A program made the translations under genes and the position numbers. A model generated the notes under the pieces. The model was not told where the DNA came from and did not search any database. It was given only the letters and a program-made list of their open reading frames with translations. From the NCBI GenBank assembly GCA_963708325.1, contig OY970203.1:62001-126000 (forward strand): 64,000 bases of DNA, read 5' to 3'. This document shows, in pieces, positions 51,854 through 60,207 of the stretch (within the stretch, counting starts at the first letter, position 1; every line of letters begins with the position of its first letter). The stretch is from G963708325 sp963708325 (GTDB taxonomy: Bacteria; Actinomycetota; Thermoleophilia; Solirubrobacterales; 70-9).

Positions 51854-53371
51854 GTGAAGGCGCGCGCGACGAGCGCCGCCAGCCCCGGCGTGCGCGTATC
51901 GCGCGACGTCGCCCCGCGCCCGATCCCCCTCCGGGAGGCCGGCCTCAACGCCAAGCGCACCCGCGCTCGCTCGCGCCGTTCGAGTCGCCGCTGGGCGATC
52001 GCCGCCCTGACGACGGACACGCTGATGCTGAGCGCGGCGGTCGTCGCCGGTGGCATGGGGTCGCCGATCGCGGGCTTGCCCGAACCGCCGCTGATCGCCA
52101 GCATCGGGTTCTGCGCGACGGTGCTGGCGCTGCTCGCCTTCCACGACTGGTACCGGCTGCCGCTGCGGCCGAAGCTGACCACCGACGCGCGCACGGTGAT
52201 CTCGTCCACGGCGCTGGCGGCGATGATCATCAGCTTCGTCCGGATCGCCGTCGCCGACGATCCCCATGTGGCTGCCCAGACGGCGCGGGAGTGGCTGTTC
52301 GCCGCGACCTACCTGCTGATGGGCCGCGCCGCGCTGCTCTCGATGGAGAAGCGGGACCGGCGGGACGGCGACAGCGCCTCGCCGACCCTAATCCTGGGCT
52401 CGGGCAAGGTCGGCCAGCTGATCGCCGGCCGCCTGCTGGAGAAGCCCGAGTTCGGCCTGGCCCCGATCGGGTTCCTCGACAAGGAGCCGCTTCCCCCCGA
52501 CCAGCGCTCCACCGACCTCCCCGTCCTCGGGGCGAGCTGGGACCTCGAGCAGGTGATCGCCGACCATGAGGTGTCCCACGTGATCGCGGCGTTCTCCACG
52601 GCGCCCTCCGACGTTCTGCTGCGGACGGTGAGACGCTGCCAGGAGCTCGGCCTCTCGGTCTCGCTGGTGCCGCGGCTGTTCGAGAACACGACCGACAAGA
52701 TGGAGATCGAGCGGATCGGGGCGATGCCGCTGCTCTCGGTGCGCCCCTCAGATCCGAAGGGGTGGCAGTTCGCGGTCAAGTACGCGTTCGATCGGGCGGT
52801 CGCCGCCGTGGTCCTGCTGCTCCTGTCACCGCTGCTGATCGCGATCGCCCTGGCGATCCGGCTGACGATGGGCGGCCCCGTGCTTTTCCGCCAGCGCCGC
52901 GTCGGCCTCGACGGCCACGAGTTCGAGATGCTCAAGTTCCGCACGATGCGCCCCGACACCGCGCCGGGCCCCGGGGTCCCGCTCGCGCTGGTCACCAACG
53001 GAAACGCCCCGGGCGGCGTCGAGGGCGACGACAGGCGCACCCGGCTGGGCGCGCTGCTGCGGCGCGCCTCGCTCGACGAGCTGCCCCAGCTGCTGAACGT
53101 GCTGCGCGGTCAGATGAGCCTGGTCGGGCCGCGGCCCGAGCGGCCCGAGTTCGTCAGCAGGTTCGGCGACGAGGTCCGCCGCTACGACGACCGCCACCGC
53201 TGCAAGTCGGGGATCACGGGCTGGGCGCAGGTCCAGGGGCTGCGCGGGAAGACCTCGATCGCCGACCGCATCGAGCACGACAACTACTACATCGAGAACT
53301 GGTCGCTCGGGCTCGACTTCAAGATCCTGCTGATGACCGCCTGGGCTGTGTTCGCCCAGGACGCCGAGTAG
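51854..53371 (+). CDS. polyprenyl glycosylphosphotransferase (WcaJ/CpsE-type, initiates polysaccharide)
   Basis: The 505-residue protein has an N-terminal membrane domain with about four helices. A central Rossmann-like domain starts TLILGSGKVGQLIAGRLLEK, and the bacterial sugar transferase domain comes last: KYAFDRAVAAVVLLLLSPLL helix, GGPVLFRQRRVGLDG, FEMLKFRTM, RRASLDELPQLLNVL, SLVGPRPERPEF and KSGITGWAQVQG. It transfers a sugar-1-phosphate to undecaprenyl phosphate, the first step of exopolysaccharide synthesis. The GTG at 51854 was chosen because the preceding frame has no coding character. It may share control with the glycosidase gene. Confidence 0.92.
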   Translation: MKARATSAASPGVRVSRDVAPRPIPLREAGLNAKRTRARSRRSSRRWAIAALTTDTLMLSAAVVAGGMGSPIAGLPEPPLIASIGFCATVLALLAFHDWYRLPLRPKLTTDARTVISSTALAAMIISFVRIAVADDPHVAAQTAREWLFAATYLLMGRAALLSMEKRDRRDGDSASPTLILGSGKVGQLIAGRLLEKPEFGLAPIGFLDKEPLPPDQRSTDLPVLGASWDLEQVIADHEVSHVIAAFSTAPSDVLLRTVRRCQELGLSVSLVPRLFENTTDKMEIERIGAMPLLSVRPSDPKGWQFAVKYAFDRAVAAVVLLLLSPLLIAIALAIRLTMGGPVLFRQRRVGLDGHEFEMLKFRTMRPDTAPGPGVPLALVTNGNAPGGVEGDDRRTRLGALLRRASLDELPQLLNVLRGQMSLVGPRPERPEFVSRFGDEVRRYDDRHRCKSGITGWAQVQGLRGKTSIADRIEHDNYYIENWSLGLDFKILLMTAWAVFAQDAE

Positions 53372-53387
53372 GCCGCCGCGGGCGCGG

Positions 53388-54098
53388 TCAGTCCGGGTCG
53401 AACATCCCCGGGTAGGCGCTCATCGCGGCGACGGCGCGCTCGTACTCGGGCAGGGTGCCGATGTCGAACCAGGGCCCGTCGAACGGATAGGTCATCACGC
53501 GCTTGCCCGACCGCATCAGCGCCAGCACCGCGTCGGGGAAGTCGAACCTGCGCCCGCGCGGGATCTCGGCGAGCGCCGTGGGACGGTAGGCGTAGATCCC
53601 CATGCTCACCGTGTAGCTGAGGGTGGGCTTCTCGACGTAGCCGGTGACGACCTGCTCCTCGTCCTCGATCACCCCCAGCTCGAGGCCGATCTCCTTGCGC
53701 GTGGCGGCGATCGTCAGCGCCGCGCCGCTCTCCTCGTGGAACCGCATCAGCTCGCCGTAGTCGAGCGTGGTGAGGATGTCGCCGTTCATCACAAGGAAGG
53801 AGTCGTCGAGGCCCTCCACCTGGTGCACGGCCCCCGCCGTCCCGAGCGGCTCGTCCTCCCAGTGGTAGTGGAGCTCGACCCCGTCCGGAAGCGCGGGGCC
53901 CTCCTCGAAGTAGGCGCGGATCAGCTCCCCGAGGTGACCCACGCAGAGATCCACGTTGCGGAAGCCGTGGCGGGCGAGCTGCCGGATGATCAGCTCGAGG
54001 ATCGGGCGCTCGCCGATCGGCACGAGCGGCTTCGGCAGGACGGTCGTGTAGGGGCGCAGGCGCATGCCCGCGCCGCCGGCGAGGATGACGGCCCTCAA
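53388..54098 (-). CDS. sugar-1-phosphate nucleotidyltransferase
   Basis: The 236-residue protein begins with AVILAGGAGMRLRPYTTVLPK, the nucleotide-binding signature, and has PIGERPILELII, LVMNGDILTTLDY (metal Asp), EDEPLGTAGA and VEKPTLSY. It makes an NDP-sugar from a sugar-1-phosphate. The TTG start at 54098 overlaps the stop of the upstream epimerase (TTGA), so the two are coupled and likely act in one donor pathway. The longer open frame upstream is a shadow of that gene. Confidence 0.9.
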   Translation of the reverse strand: MRAVILAGGAGMRLRPYTTVLPKPLVPIGERPILELIIRQLARHGFRNVDLCVGHLGELIRAYFEEGPALPDGVELHYHWEDEPLGTAGAVHQVEGLDDSFLVMNGDILTTLDYGELMRFHEESGAALTIAATRKEIGLELGVIEDEEQVVTGYVEKPTLSYTVSMGIYAYRPTALAEIPRGRRFDFPDAVLALMRSGKRVMTYPFDGPWFDIGTLPEYERAVAAMSAYPGMFDPD

Positions 54099-55138
54099 CC
54101 GGGCTCCAGGGTGCCCTCTCCGGGGCCGGCGAGCGCCGGGTCGGGATCGCCGTTCGCGTGGAAGCGTCGCCTCTGGTCGGCGTCGTCGAAGGCGCCGGCG
54201 CGTATCGCCGTGAGCAGGCCGGCGACGGATCGCGGCACCGTGCGCTCGTTGCGAAAGCCGAGCCGGTCGACGATCTTGTCGAAGGAGACCCTGTAGTTGC
54301 GGGGGTCGCTGCCTCCCTCGGTGAACTTCACCCGGCCGGCGCCGCCGAGCTGCTCCTGCACGATCTCGACGATGCGCCGCTTCGTGTAGTTCTCCTCGCT
54401 GTCGCCGACGTTGAACACCTCTCCCCGCACGTCGGCGGCATCGGCGCCGAGCACGGTGGCGATCGCCGCCGAGATGCTGGCGACGTGGCAGTACGGCCGC
54501 CAGGTGTCCGCGTCGTAGACGAGCAGCTCGCGGCCGAGCGCCAGCTCGCGGGTGAACTCCGAGATCGTCAGGTCGAACCGCATCCTCGCCGACAGCCCGT
54601 AGGCGGTGGCGATGCGCAGGATCGTGGGGCAGAAGTCCACCTCGTCGACCCGCCCCAGCGCGTGCTCCTCGAACGCGACCTTCGTCTCGGCGTACAGCGA
54701 GAGCGGGCGCAGCTCGGCCTCCTCCGTGGCGAGGCTGTCGTCCTCGCGCAGTCCGTAGTTGCTGCACGTAGAGGTGAAGACGAAGCGGTCGATGCCGCGA
54801 TCGGCGAGACGGTCGTAGAGGGAGATGCTGCCCTCCAGGTTGATCTGGCGGGCCGCGTCGGGAAAGCGCTTGCACACCGGGTCGCCCACGAGGGCGGCGA
54901 GCAGGACGACGTCGGTGACGCCGTCGAGCGCGGAATCGGCGTCGCCCTCGTCGCGCAGGTCGCCGCGCACGAACGTGAACGACGGCTCCTCGAGCAGCTC
55001 CGCCAGCGACGAGCCATGGCCGTAGAGCAGGTTGTCGAGCACCCTGACCCTGTGCCCGTCGGCGAGCAGGCGCCGGACGAGCACGGAGCCGACGTAGCCA
55101 GCCCCGCCGACCACGAGCACGTGCCGGCCGTCCTGCAA
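54095..55138 (-). CDS. NAD-dependent epimerase/dehydratase (extended SDR)
   Basis: The 347-residue protein has the NAD site VLVVGGAGYVGSVLVRRLL, the active-site strand FVFTSTCSNYG, and the YxxxK pair in LYAETKVAFE. WRPYCHVASISAAI and VFNVGDSEENYTKRRIVE are further family features. It probably makes or rearranges an NDP-sugar for the polysaccharide, with its nucleotidyltransferase partner. The start is TTG at 55138. It lies 11 bases after the coiled-coil gene on the same strand. Confidence 0.88.
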   Translation of the reverse strand: MQDGRHVLVVGGAGYVGSVLVRRLLADGHRVRVLDNLLYGHGSSLAELLEEPSFTFVRGDLRDEGDADSALDGVTDVVLLAALVGDPVCKRFPDAARQINLEGSISLYDRLADRGIDRFVFTSTCSNYGLREDDSLATEEAELRPLSLYAETKVAFEEHALGRVDEVDFCPTILRIATAYGLSARMRFDLTISEFTRELALGRELLVYDADTWRPYCHVASISAAIATVLGADAADVRGEVFNVGDSEENYTKRRIVEIVQEQLGGAGRVKFTEGGSDPRNYRVSFDKIVDRLGFRNERTVPRSVAGLLTAIRAGAFDDADQRRRFHANGDPDPALAGPGEGTLEPG

Positions 55139-55149
55139 CGCGCCGCGGC

Positions 55150-55851
55150 CTATAGCGGCACCGAGCCGCCGAGCTCGTCGATCACGGGCGCCGGGTCGCT
55201 GATCCCGAACTGCTGTCGGAGGCGGGCCTCGATCTCGTCGCGCCCCCTTCCGGCCAGGGCCATCTGCATGGCGACGAGGCGGGCGCGAGCGCGGTCGCGG
55301 ACGCGGCGCGTCTCGGGGTCCTCGTCGGCGTCGGGCGGGGCCGCTGCTCCCGCCGCCGCTGCGGTCACTGCGCCGGCGGCGGGCGCGGGATCAGGAGGAA
55401 CCGGCGGCACCGCGGCCCGCGGGGGCAGCGGCGACTCGGGTGCCGCCTGCGGCGCCGGAGGCGGCGGCGCGGCCTGCGGCGGCGGCGCGGGCGGCGCCTG
55501 CACCGCCGGCCGCGCGGGCCCCGGCAGGCCGAGCTGGGCCCGGCCCTCCTCGAGCACCCGCATCAGGGCGTCGAACTCCCGCCTCACCGAGGTGGCGTGG
55601 GCGAGCAGGGCGTCGGTGAGCTCGGAGATCGCCCGGGCGCGCTCCTGCACCAACAGCTCGGCGCGATCCCTGGAGCCGGCGAGCTGCGTGCGCGCCTCGC
55701 TCTCGGCATCCTCGCGGATCGCGGCGGCGGCCTGCTCGGCCGCCGCGATCACCGCGTTGACGCGATCGGCCACCGCGTCGGGGGCGGCCGCGGCGGCGGG
55801 TCCGCCCGGATCGACCCGGGACTGGGGGCTGTCGGAGCTGCCTGCCTCCAT
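55150..55851 (-). CDS. DivIVA-like coiled-coil protein with Pro/Ala linker
   Basis: The 233-residue protein has a coiled coil at residues about 25-110 (AVADRVNAVIAAAEQAAAAI, ISELTDALLAHATSV). About 70 residues of proline and alanine follow, then a helical end domain (ETRRVRDRARARLVAMQMAL and DEIEARLRQQFGISDP). The coil is paralogous to 34988-35416. The end domain is shared with other actinobacterial proteins of the region's type but I do not know its function. It may be a scaffold for envelope synthesis. TAGGCT lies 9 bases before the ATG. Confidence 0.75.
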   Translation of the reverse strand: MEAGSSDSPQSRVDPGGPAAAAAPDAVADRVNAVIAAAEQAAAAIREDAESEARTQLAGSRDRAELLVQERARAISELTDALLAHATSVRREFDALMRVLEEGRAQLGLPGPARPAVQAPPAPPPQAAPPPPAPQAAPESPLPPRAAVPPVPPDPAPAAGAVTAAAAGAAAPPDADEDPETRRVRDRARARLVAMQMALAGRGRDEIEARLRQQFGISDPAPVIDELGGSVPL

Positions 55852-55860
55852 CGCCGGTCC

Positions 55861-55866
55861 AGCCTA
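55861..55866 (-). promoter_or_regulatory. -10 box TAGGCT upstream of the coiled-coil/epimerase group
   Basis: TAGGCT on the minus strand ends 9 bases before the ATG at 55851. It may give a leaderless or short-leader transcript. Confidence 0.4.
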
Positions 55867-55887
55867 GCGGGTCGCCCGGGCGGTGAT

Positions 55888-57876
55888 CTAGCGGCGCGCC
55901 CCCGCCCGCCGCGCCTGCTGCAGGCGGCGGCGGACGACGGGCTGCAGCGGGTTCAGCCGGTGTGCCCGCCGCAGCGCGCGGATGGCGCCCCGCGGGTTCG
56001 ATCGAAGCTCCGAGACCCCGAGCCCGTAGTGGACGAGCCAGTTCCGGGGCTGGCGGTCACCGGCCTCGGCGAAGGCCCTGGTGGCCGCCGCGTCCTCGCC
56101 GCGGCGCAGAGCGATGAACCCCTTCACCAGATCGGGCTCGGCGGCGAAGGGGTCGAGGTCGGCGGCCCGATCGAGGTCGGCGCGGGCCGCACGCACGTCG
56201 TTCGCCGCCTCGTGGTAGGCGTCTTCGGTGTAGCGGGCGCTGAGATAGGCCGGGACGGACAGCGCCACCACCGCCGCGGCGCCGGCGGCGAGACCGACCC
56301 GCGCGGCGCGCCTGCCGGCCGGCGCCAGCGACAGCAGGGGCGGGGCCGCGGCGGCGCCCAGCATCGCGATCGCGGGCGCGGTGATCGCCGGGAAGTCGAA
56401 GAACCAGTCGACCGAGGTGTGCGCCAGCCAGTACGTGCCGGCGGCGAGGGCGGCGGTGGACAGGGCGGCTGCGCCACCGCCGAGGGACCGCGACCGCGCG
56501 GCGCCGAGAAAGGCGGCCACGCCGAAGGCGCCGAACAGCAAGAGGCCCGGGATCCCGAGCTGGGTGAGGAAGCGCAGCTCAATGCTGTGGGGATCGTGTG
56601 CCTGCTCGGTGCTGTGCCTGTGCTCGAGGTAGGCGAACTCGTAGCCGCCGGGCCCCGTTCCCAGCAGGGGGTGGTCGCGGGCCTCGTCCCAGGCGACGCG
56701 CCAGAAGTCGTTGCGATTCGACTCGAACCCGACCAGAAAGCGGCTTCCGCCCGCACCGGTCGGGTTGCCGCCCTTGGCGAACTCGTGGTAGCGATCGCTC
56801 GTCCAGCCGACCGGACTTCCCTCGGCGCGGACGAAGGCCGCCGCTCCGGCGACCGCCGCCGCGACCGCCACGCCGACCACGGCGGCGCCGATCCGCCGGC
56901 GGGTGAGCGGGCTGATCGCCACCCGGCGGTCGAGCAACGCCGCGATGCCCCCGATCACCCCCGACGCGATCGCGGTGAGAGTGATCGCGCGGGCGGCATC
57001 GTCCAGCGCCGAGAACGCCGGGCGGGGCCCGTCCAGGGCGACGTCGAAGACGTGCAGCAGCGGCCCGAGCGCGAATGCCGCCGGGAGCAGGGCGAGGGCC
57101 AGGAACAGCAATGCGCGCAGCCGATCCGCCGAGGCGACGACGTAGACGGCGATCGCCGGGATCGCGGCGAGAGCCGAGCCGCGGCTCTGGCTGAGGACGG
57201 CAAGCTCGACGAAGATCGTCGCCGCGGCGAGCGAGAGCGCGCGCAGGCGCCCGTCCAGCCCGCGGTGACCGGCGAGCACCAGCGCCGGCCAGAACGCGAT
57301 CGCGAAGTAGGCGGAGTTGGCGCTGTGGTAGCCGATCGGATAGCGCAGCACCGCTCCGATCAGGTAGTCGCGCAGGTCGTTGCCGTTCGAGAGCGCCAGC
57401 AGGGTCATCACCGACACCACGGCGGTCGCGGCCACCACGGGCACCAGGACCAGCAGCATGTTGCGGCCGAGCAGGTTCGCCAGCCAGAGGCCGATCGCGA
57501 ACGTGGCGAGATAGAGGGCGATCCGCTGCGCCTCCGCGAAGGCCACGTCGGGCGCGGGGCTCCACAGCATCGAAAGGGCGGCCCAGGCGGCGAGCAGCGC
57601 CAGTGCTCCCGCGGCGACCGCCGGCGCGCCGCGGAGCGCCACTCGCCACGGCGCCGCCGCCAGCAGCAGGGCGAGGACGCCGTAGGTGAGCGCCGCGGCC
57701 GGATACCAGCGGATCGGGAAGAAGCCGCCCCGCTCCCAGGCCAGCCAGCCCCAGATCAGCGCAAGCGCAACGCACGCGATCGCCGCCACCCAGGCGGACC
57801 TGACCGCGTCCGGATCGGCGCCCGGCCGGACCGGCAGCGGAGCGGCGGCGGGCTCGGTCAGCGTGTCTGCGGCCAC
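55888..57876 (-). CDS. O-antigen ligase/polymerase-like protein with C-terminal TPR-like region
   Basis: The 662-residue protein has about 12 hydrophobic helices and the Wzy_C-type loop: FWRVAWDEARDHPLLGTGPGG, then HDPHSIELRFLTQLGIPG. The last 150 residues leave the membrane and form TPR-like helices (ARADLDRAADLDPFAAEP, EDAAATRAFAEAGDRQPRN, GAIRALRRAHRLNPLQP). This is a second ligase or polymerase in the region, different from 39912-41246. The GTG at 57876 follows TAGCTT by 7 bases, so the mRNA is probably leaderless. Confidence 0.85.
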   Translation of the reverse strand: MAADTLTEPAAAPLPVRPGADPDAVRSAWVAAIACVALALIWGWLAWERGGFFPIRWYPAAALTYGVLALLLAAAPWRVALRGAPAVAAGALALLAAWAALSMLWSPAPDVAFAEAQRIALYLATFAIGLWLANLLGRNMLLVLVPVVAATAVVSVMTLLALSNGNDLRDYLIGAVLRYPIGYHSANSAYFAIAFWPALVLAGHRGLDGRLRALSLAAATIFVELAVLSQSRGSALAAIPAIAVYVVASADRLRALLFLALALLPAAFALGPLLHVFDVALDGPRPAFSALDDAARAITLTAIASGVIGGIAALLDRRVAISPLTRRRIGAAVVGVAVAAAVAGAAAFVRAEGSPVGWTSDRYHEFAKGGNPTGAGGSRFLVGFESNRNDFWRVAWDEARDHPLLGTGPGGYEFAYLEHRHSTEQAHDPHSIELRFLTQLGIPGLLLFGAFGVAAFLGAARSRSLGGGAAALSTAALAAGTYWLAHTSVDWFFDFPAITAPAIAMLGAAAAPPLLSLAPAGRRAARVGLAAGAAAVVALSVPAYLSARYTEDAYHEAANDVRAARADLDRAADLDPFAAEPDLVKGFIALRRGEDAAATRAFAEAGDRQPRNWLVHYGLGVSELRSNPRGAIRALRRAHRLNPLQPVVRRRLQQARRAGARR

Positions 57877-57883
57877 CTGGCTG

Positions 57884-57889
57884 AAGCTA
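57884..57889 (-). promoter_or_regulatory. -10 box TAGCTT, probable leaderless start
   Basis: TAGCTT on the minus strand ends 7 bases before the GTG at 57876, in a 38-base divergent gap with the PEBP-like gene. Confidence 0.45.
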
Positions 57890-57914
57890 TCGGACTACCC
57901 TTGCGCCGATCCGA

Positions 57915-58472
57915 TTGCGTGGCGCAGCGCAGACCCGCTTGCAGGCCGTGCTGGCCGCGGTCGCGGTCGCCCTGCTCGCGGGATGCGGCGGCTCCAAGGG
58001 AACCGAGCCGCCACCCGCGCGGGCGGGGATCCAGGTGACCAGCCCCGCCTTTGACGCCGGCGCGCCGCTCCCCAAGCGGTTCACCTGCGACGGCGAGGAC
58101 CTGTCGCCCCCGTTGCGCTGGAGCGGCGTTCCCGCGGCGGCGGCGTCGCTGGCGATAGTGGTCGACGATCCCGACGCGCCCGGCGGCAGCTTCAACCACT
58201 GGACGGTCTTCGCGATCGACCCTCGTGCCGGCGGCGTGGCGGCGGGCTCCGTGCCGCCGGGCACCCACCAGGCCACCAACAGCAACGGCGACGACCGCTA
58301 CACCGGTCCCTGCCCCCCGAGCGGCGAGGACCCGCACCACTACCGCTTCGTCGTCTACGCGCTCAGGCGCAGGCCGGACCTCCGGGCCGGCGTTCCGGCC
58401 AAGGCGGCGCTGGCCGCGATCGGGGCGGACGCGATCGCGGAGGGCAGGCTGACCGGCACCTACGGGCGCTGA
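57915..58472 (+). CDS. YbhB/YbcL-family (PEBP-like) lipoprotein
   Basis: The 185-residue protein has a signal peptide with lipobox LLAGC (residues about 19-23) and a PEBP fold: FTCDGEDLSPPLRWSGVP, LAIVVDDPDAPGG with the family's DPDAP motif, FNHWTVFAID and YTGPCPPSGEDPHHYRFVVYAL. Such proteins bind small anionic or phosphate groups; their bacterial role is unclear. The lipid anchor suggests it sits at the outer face of the membrane. The start is TTG at 57915. It is convergent with a small membrane-protein gene. Confidence 0.88.
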   Translation: MRGAAQTRLQAVLAAVAVALLAGCGGSKGTEPPPARAGIQVTSPAFDAGAPLPKRFTCDGEDLSPPLRWSGVPAAAASLAIVVDDPDAPGGSFNHWTVFAIDPRAGGVAAGSVPPGTHQATNSNGDDRYTGPCPPSGEDPHHYRFVVYALRRRPDLRAGVPAKAALAAIGADAIAEGRLTGTYGR

Positions 58473-58479
58473 GAGCCTG

Positions 58480-58824
58480 CTAGGGCCCGGTGCTGACGGT
58501 CTGCGTCACCGTCTGGGTGACCGTCTGGGGCGGCTCGGTGACGGTGGTCGCCGTCGGCGGGGTGGTGACGGTCTCCGTGTGGGTCGTCGTGATCGTCGGC
58601 AGGGTCTGCGAGGTCGCCGTCGTCTCCCCGCCGCCGCCGCTGTCGCTGGCGACCACCACGACCGCGACCACGAGGCCGACGATCACCGCCGCCAGCGCGG
58701 CGATCAGGAACTTCGTCCTGCCGCTCATCCCGCCGCCCTCGCCGGGCGCCCCGGGCGGGGGCTCGAACGGCGGCTCGGGCGGGCCGCCGCCGCGGTCCAT
58801 GTAGCGGGTCGGGTCCTCGCTCAC
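58480..58824 (-). CDS. small single-pass membrane protein with Thr-rich outer tail
   Basis: The 114-residue protein has a Pro/Gly-rich start (about 33 residues), one helix (FLIAALAAVIVGLVVAVVVVASDS) and a tail of about 55 residues that is mostly threonine, valine and proline, with repeated TVTQ. The tail may be exposed and glycosylated. The GTG at 58824 overlaps a six-codon reading frame that begins next to the tandem repeat upstream. No family was recognised. Confidence 0.65.
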   Translation of the reverse strand: MSEDPTRYMDRGGGPPEPPFEPPPGAPGEGGGMSGRTKFLIAALAAVIVGLVVAVVVVASDSGGGGETTATSQTLPTITTTHTETVTTPPTATTVTEPPQTVTQTVTQTVSTGP

Positions 58825-58840
58825 GCCTGCTCCGCCCTCA

Positions 58841-58992
58841 TATCACGACCTCCACCTGCCCCCCGCCTCACGCTTCGCGTTCGGCGCCATGTATCACGAC
58901 CTCCACCTGCCCCCCGCCTCACGCTTCGCGTTCGGCGCCATGTATCACGACTTCCACCTGCCCCCCGCCTCACGCTTCGCGTTCGGCGCCAT
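58841..58992 (-). repeat. three tandem 51-bp units, each encoding a 15-aa peptide with its own ribosome binding site
   Basis: Units lie at 58841-58891, 58892-58942 and 58943-58992. On the minus strand each reads ATG, then 14 further codons to give MAPNAKREAGGRWRS and TGA (the first-read unit has WKS instead of WRS). In the two other units GGAGGT lies about 8 bases before the next ATG. The argD stop overlaps an ATG directly before the array (TGATG), so ribosomes could run from argD through all units. A related solitary copy is at 8130-8165. Confidence 0.85.
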
Positions 58993-58994
58993 CA

Positions 58995-60173
58995 TCACAG
59001 CGTGATGCTAGCGGCCAGGGCGGTCACCGCCTCGTCGATCTCCCCCGCGGAGACGATCAGCGGCGGCAGCAGGCGGACGGTGGAGCTGTCGGGCACGTTG
59101 ACGATCAGGCCGGCATCCAGCGCCCGGCCGGCAACCTCGGCGGCGTCGAGGGCGCCGTCGAGCCCGACGCCGATCATCAGCCCGCGCCCCCTCACCTCGG
59201 CCACCCCGGGGATCCGCCCCAGGCCGTCGGCCAGGCGAGCCCCCATCTCGCGGACCCGGCGCAGCAGGGCGGGGTCGGCGATCACGTCCAGAGCGGCCAG
59301 CGCCGCCGAGGCCACAAGTGGGCCACCGGCGAAGGTCGACCCGTGGTCGCCGCGCACCAGGACGTCGCCGAGCCCCTCCGCGGTGACGCATGCGCCGATG
59401 GGTAGTCCGCCGCCGAGAGCCTTGGCCGCCGTGATCAGGTCGGGCCTTACCGCGGTCTGCTCGTAGGCCCAGAGCGAGCCGGTGCGGCCCATTCCCGTCT
59501 GGATCTCGTCGAAGACGAGCAGTGCGCCGCTGCGCTCGCAGGCCTCGCGGGCTGCGGCCAGCACCGGGTCGGGGACCTGGTGGACGCCGGTCTCCCCCTG
59601 GATCGGCTCCAGCATCACCGCGGCGGTGGCCTCCCCCACGGCGGCGTCGAGCGCCGCCGGGTCGTCGCGAGCGACCGTGACGAAGCCGGGCAGATACGGC
59701 GCGAAGGACTCGTTCTTCGCCATCCCCGGGGTGGCCGACAGCGCCCCCATCGTGCGGCCGTGGAAGGCGCCGTCGAGGACGACGATCTCCGGGGCCGCGA
59801 TGCCGCGGGCGTGGGCGTGCTTGCGGGCGAGCTTGATTGCGCACTCGTTGGCCTCGGTGCCCGAGTTGCAGAGGAAGACCTTCCCACCCAGGCTGGCCCG
59901 CGAGAGCCGCTCGGCGAGGCGCAGGGCCGGCTCGGTGTAGGCGAGGTTGGAGACGTGGACGAGGCGGCCGGCCTGCTCGCGGATCGCCGCGGTGACCGCC
60001 GGATGGCAGTGTCCGACGGAGCAGACCGAGATACCGGCGACGAAGTCCAGGTAGCGCCGCCCCTCGGCGTCCCACAGCCACGCCCCCTCCCCGCGCACGA
60101 ACGCCACCGGCATGCGCGCGTACGTCGGCATCAGGTAGCGCCGCTCCAGCTCCTGCAGCTCGGCCAGGCTCAT
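58995..60173 (-). CDS. argD: acetylornithine aminotransferase
   Basis: The 392-residue class III PLP aminotransferase has LCNSGTEANECAIKLAR, GAFHGRTMGAL, LLVFDEIQTGMGRTG and the PLP-binding K251 in LITAAKALGGGLP, with THGSTFAGGP-like GDHGSTFAGGP. It converts N-acetylglutamate semialdehyde to N-acetylornithine. It is the last gene of the pheT-argC-argJ-argB-argD run and lies 34 bases after argB. That gap contains three short tandem copies of ACCGGCG. The stop overlaps the ATG of the tandem-repeat peptide array. Confidence 0.95.
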   Translation of the reverse strand: MSLAELQELERRYLMPTYARMPVAFVRGEGAWLWDAEGRRYLDFVAGISVCSVGHCHPAVTAAIREQAGRLVHVSNLAYTEPALRLAERLSRASLGGKVFLCNSGTEANECAIKLARKHAHARGIAAPEIVVLDGAFHGRTMGALSATPGMAKNESFAPYLPGFVTVARDDPAALDAAVGEATAAVMLEPIQGETGVHQVPDPVLAAAREACERSGALLVFDEIQTGMGRTGSLWAYEQTAVRPDLITAAKALGGGLPIGACVTAEGLGDVLVRGDHGSTFAGGPLVASAALAALDVIADPALLRRVREMGARLADGLGRIPGVAEVRGRGLMIGVGLDGALDAAEVAGRALDAGLIVNVPDSSTVRLLPPLIVSAGEIDEAVTALAASITL

Positions 60174-60207
60174 CTCGTGGACCGGCGACCGGCGACCGGC
60201 GACTCGC

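Noticed and set aside
55597..58038. An 813-residue plus-strand frame opposite the second ligase gene.
   Set aside because: It is antisense to a polytopic membrane gene; it is charged and low-complexity with no domain.
58841..58992. The 51-bp tandem units as a CRISPR array.
   Set aside because: There are only three contiguous copies without unique spacers.
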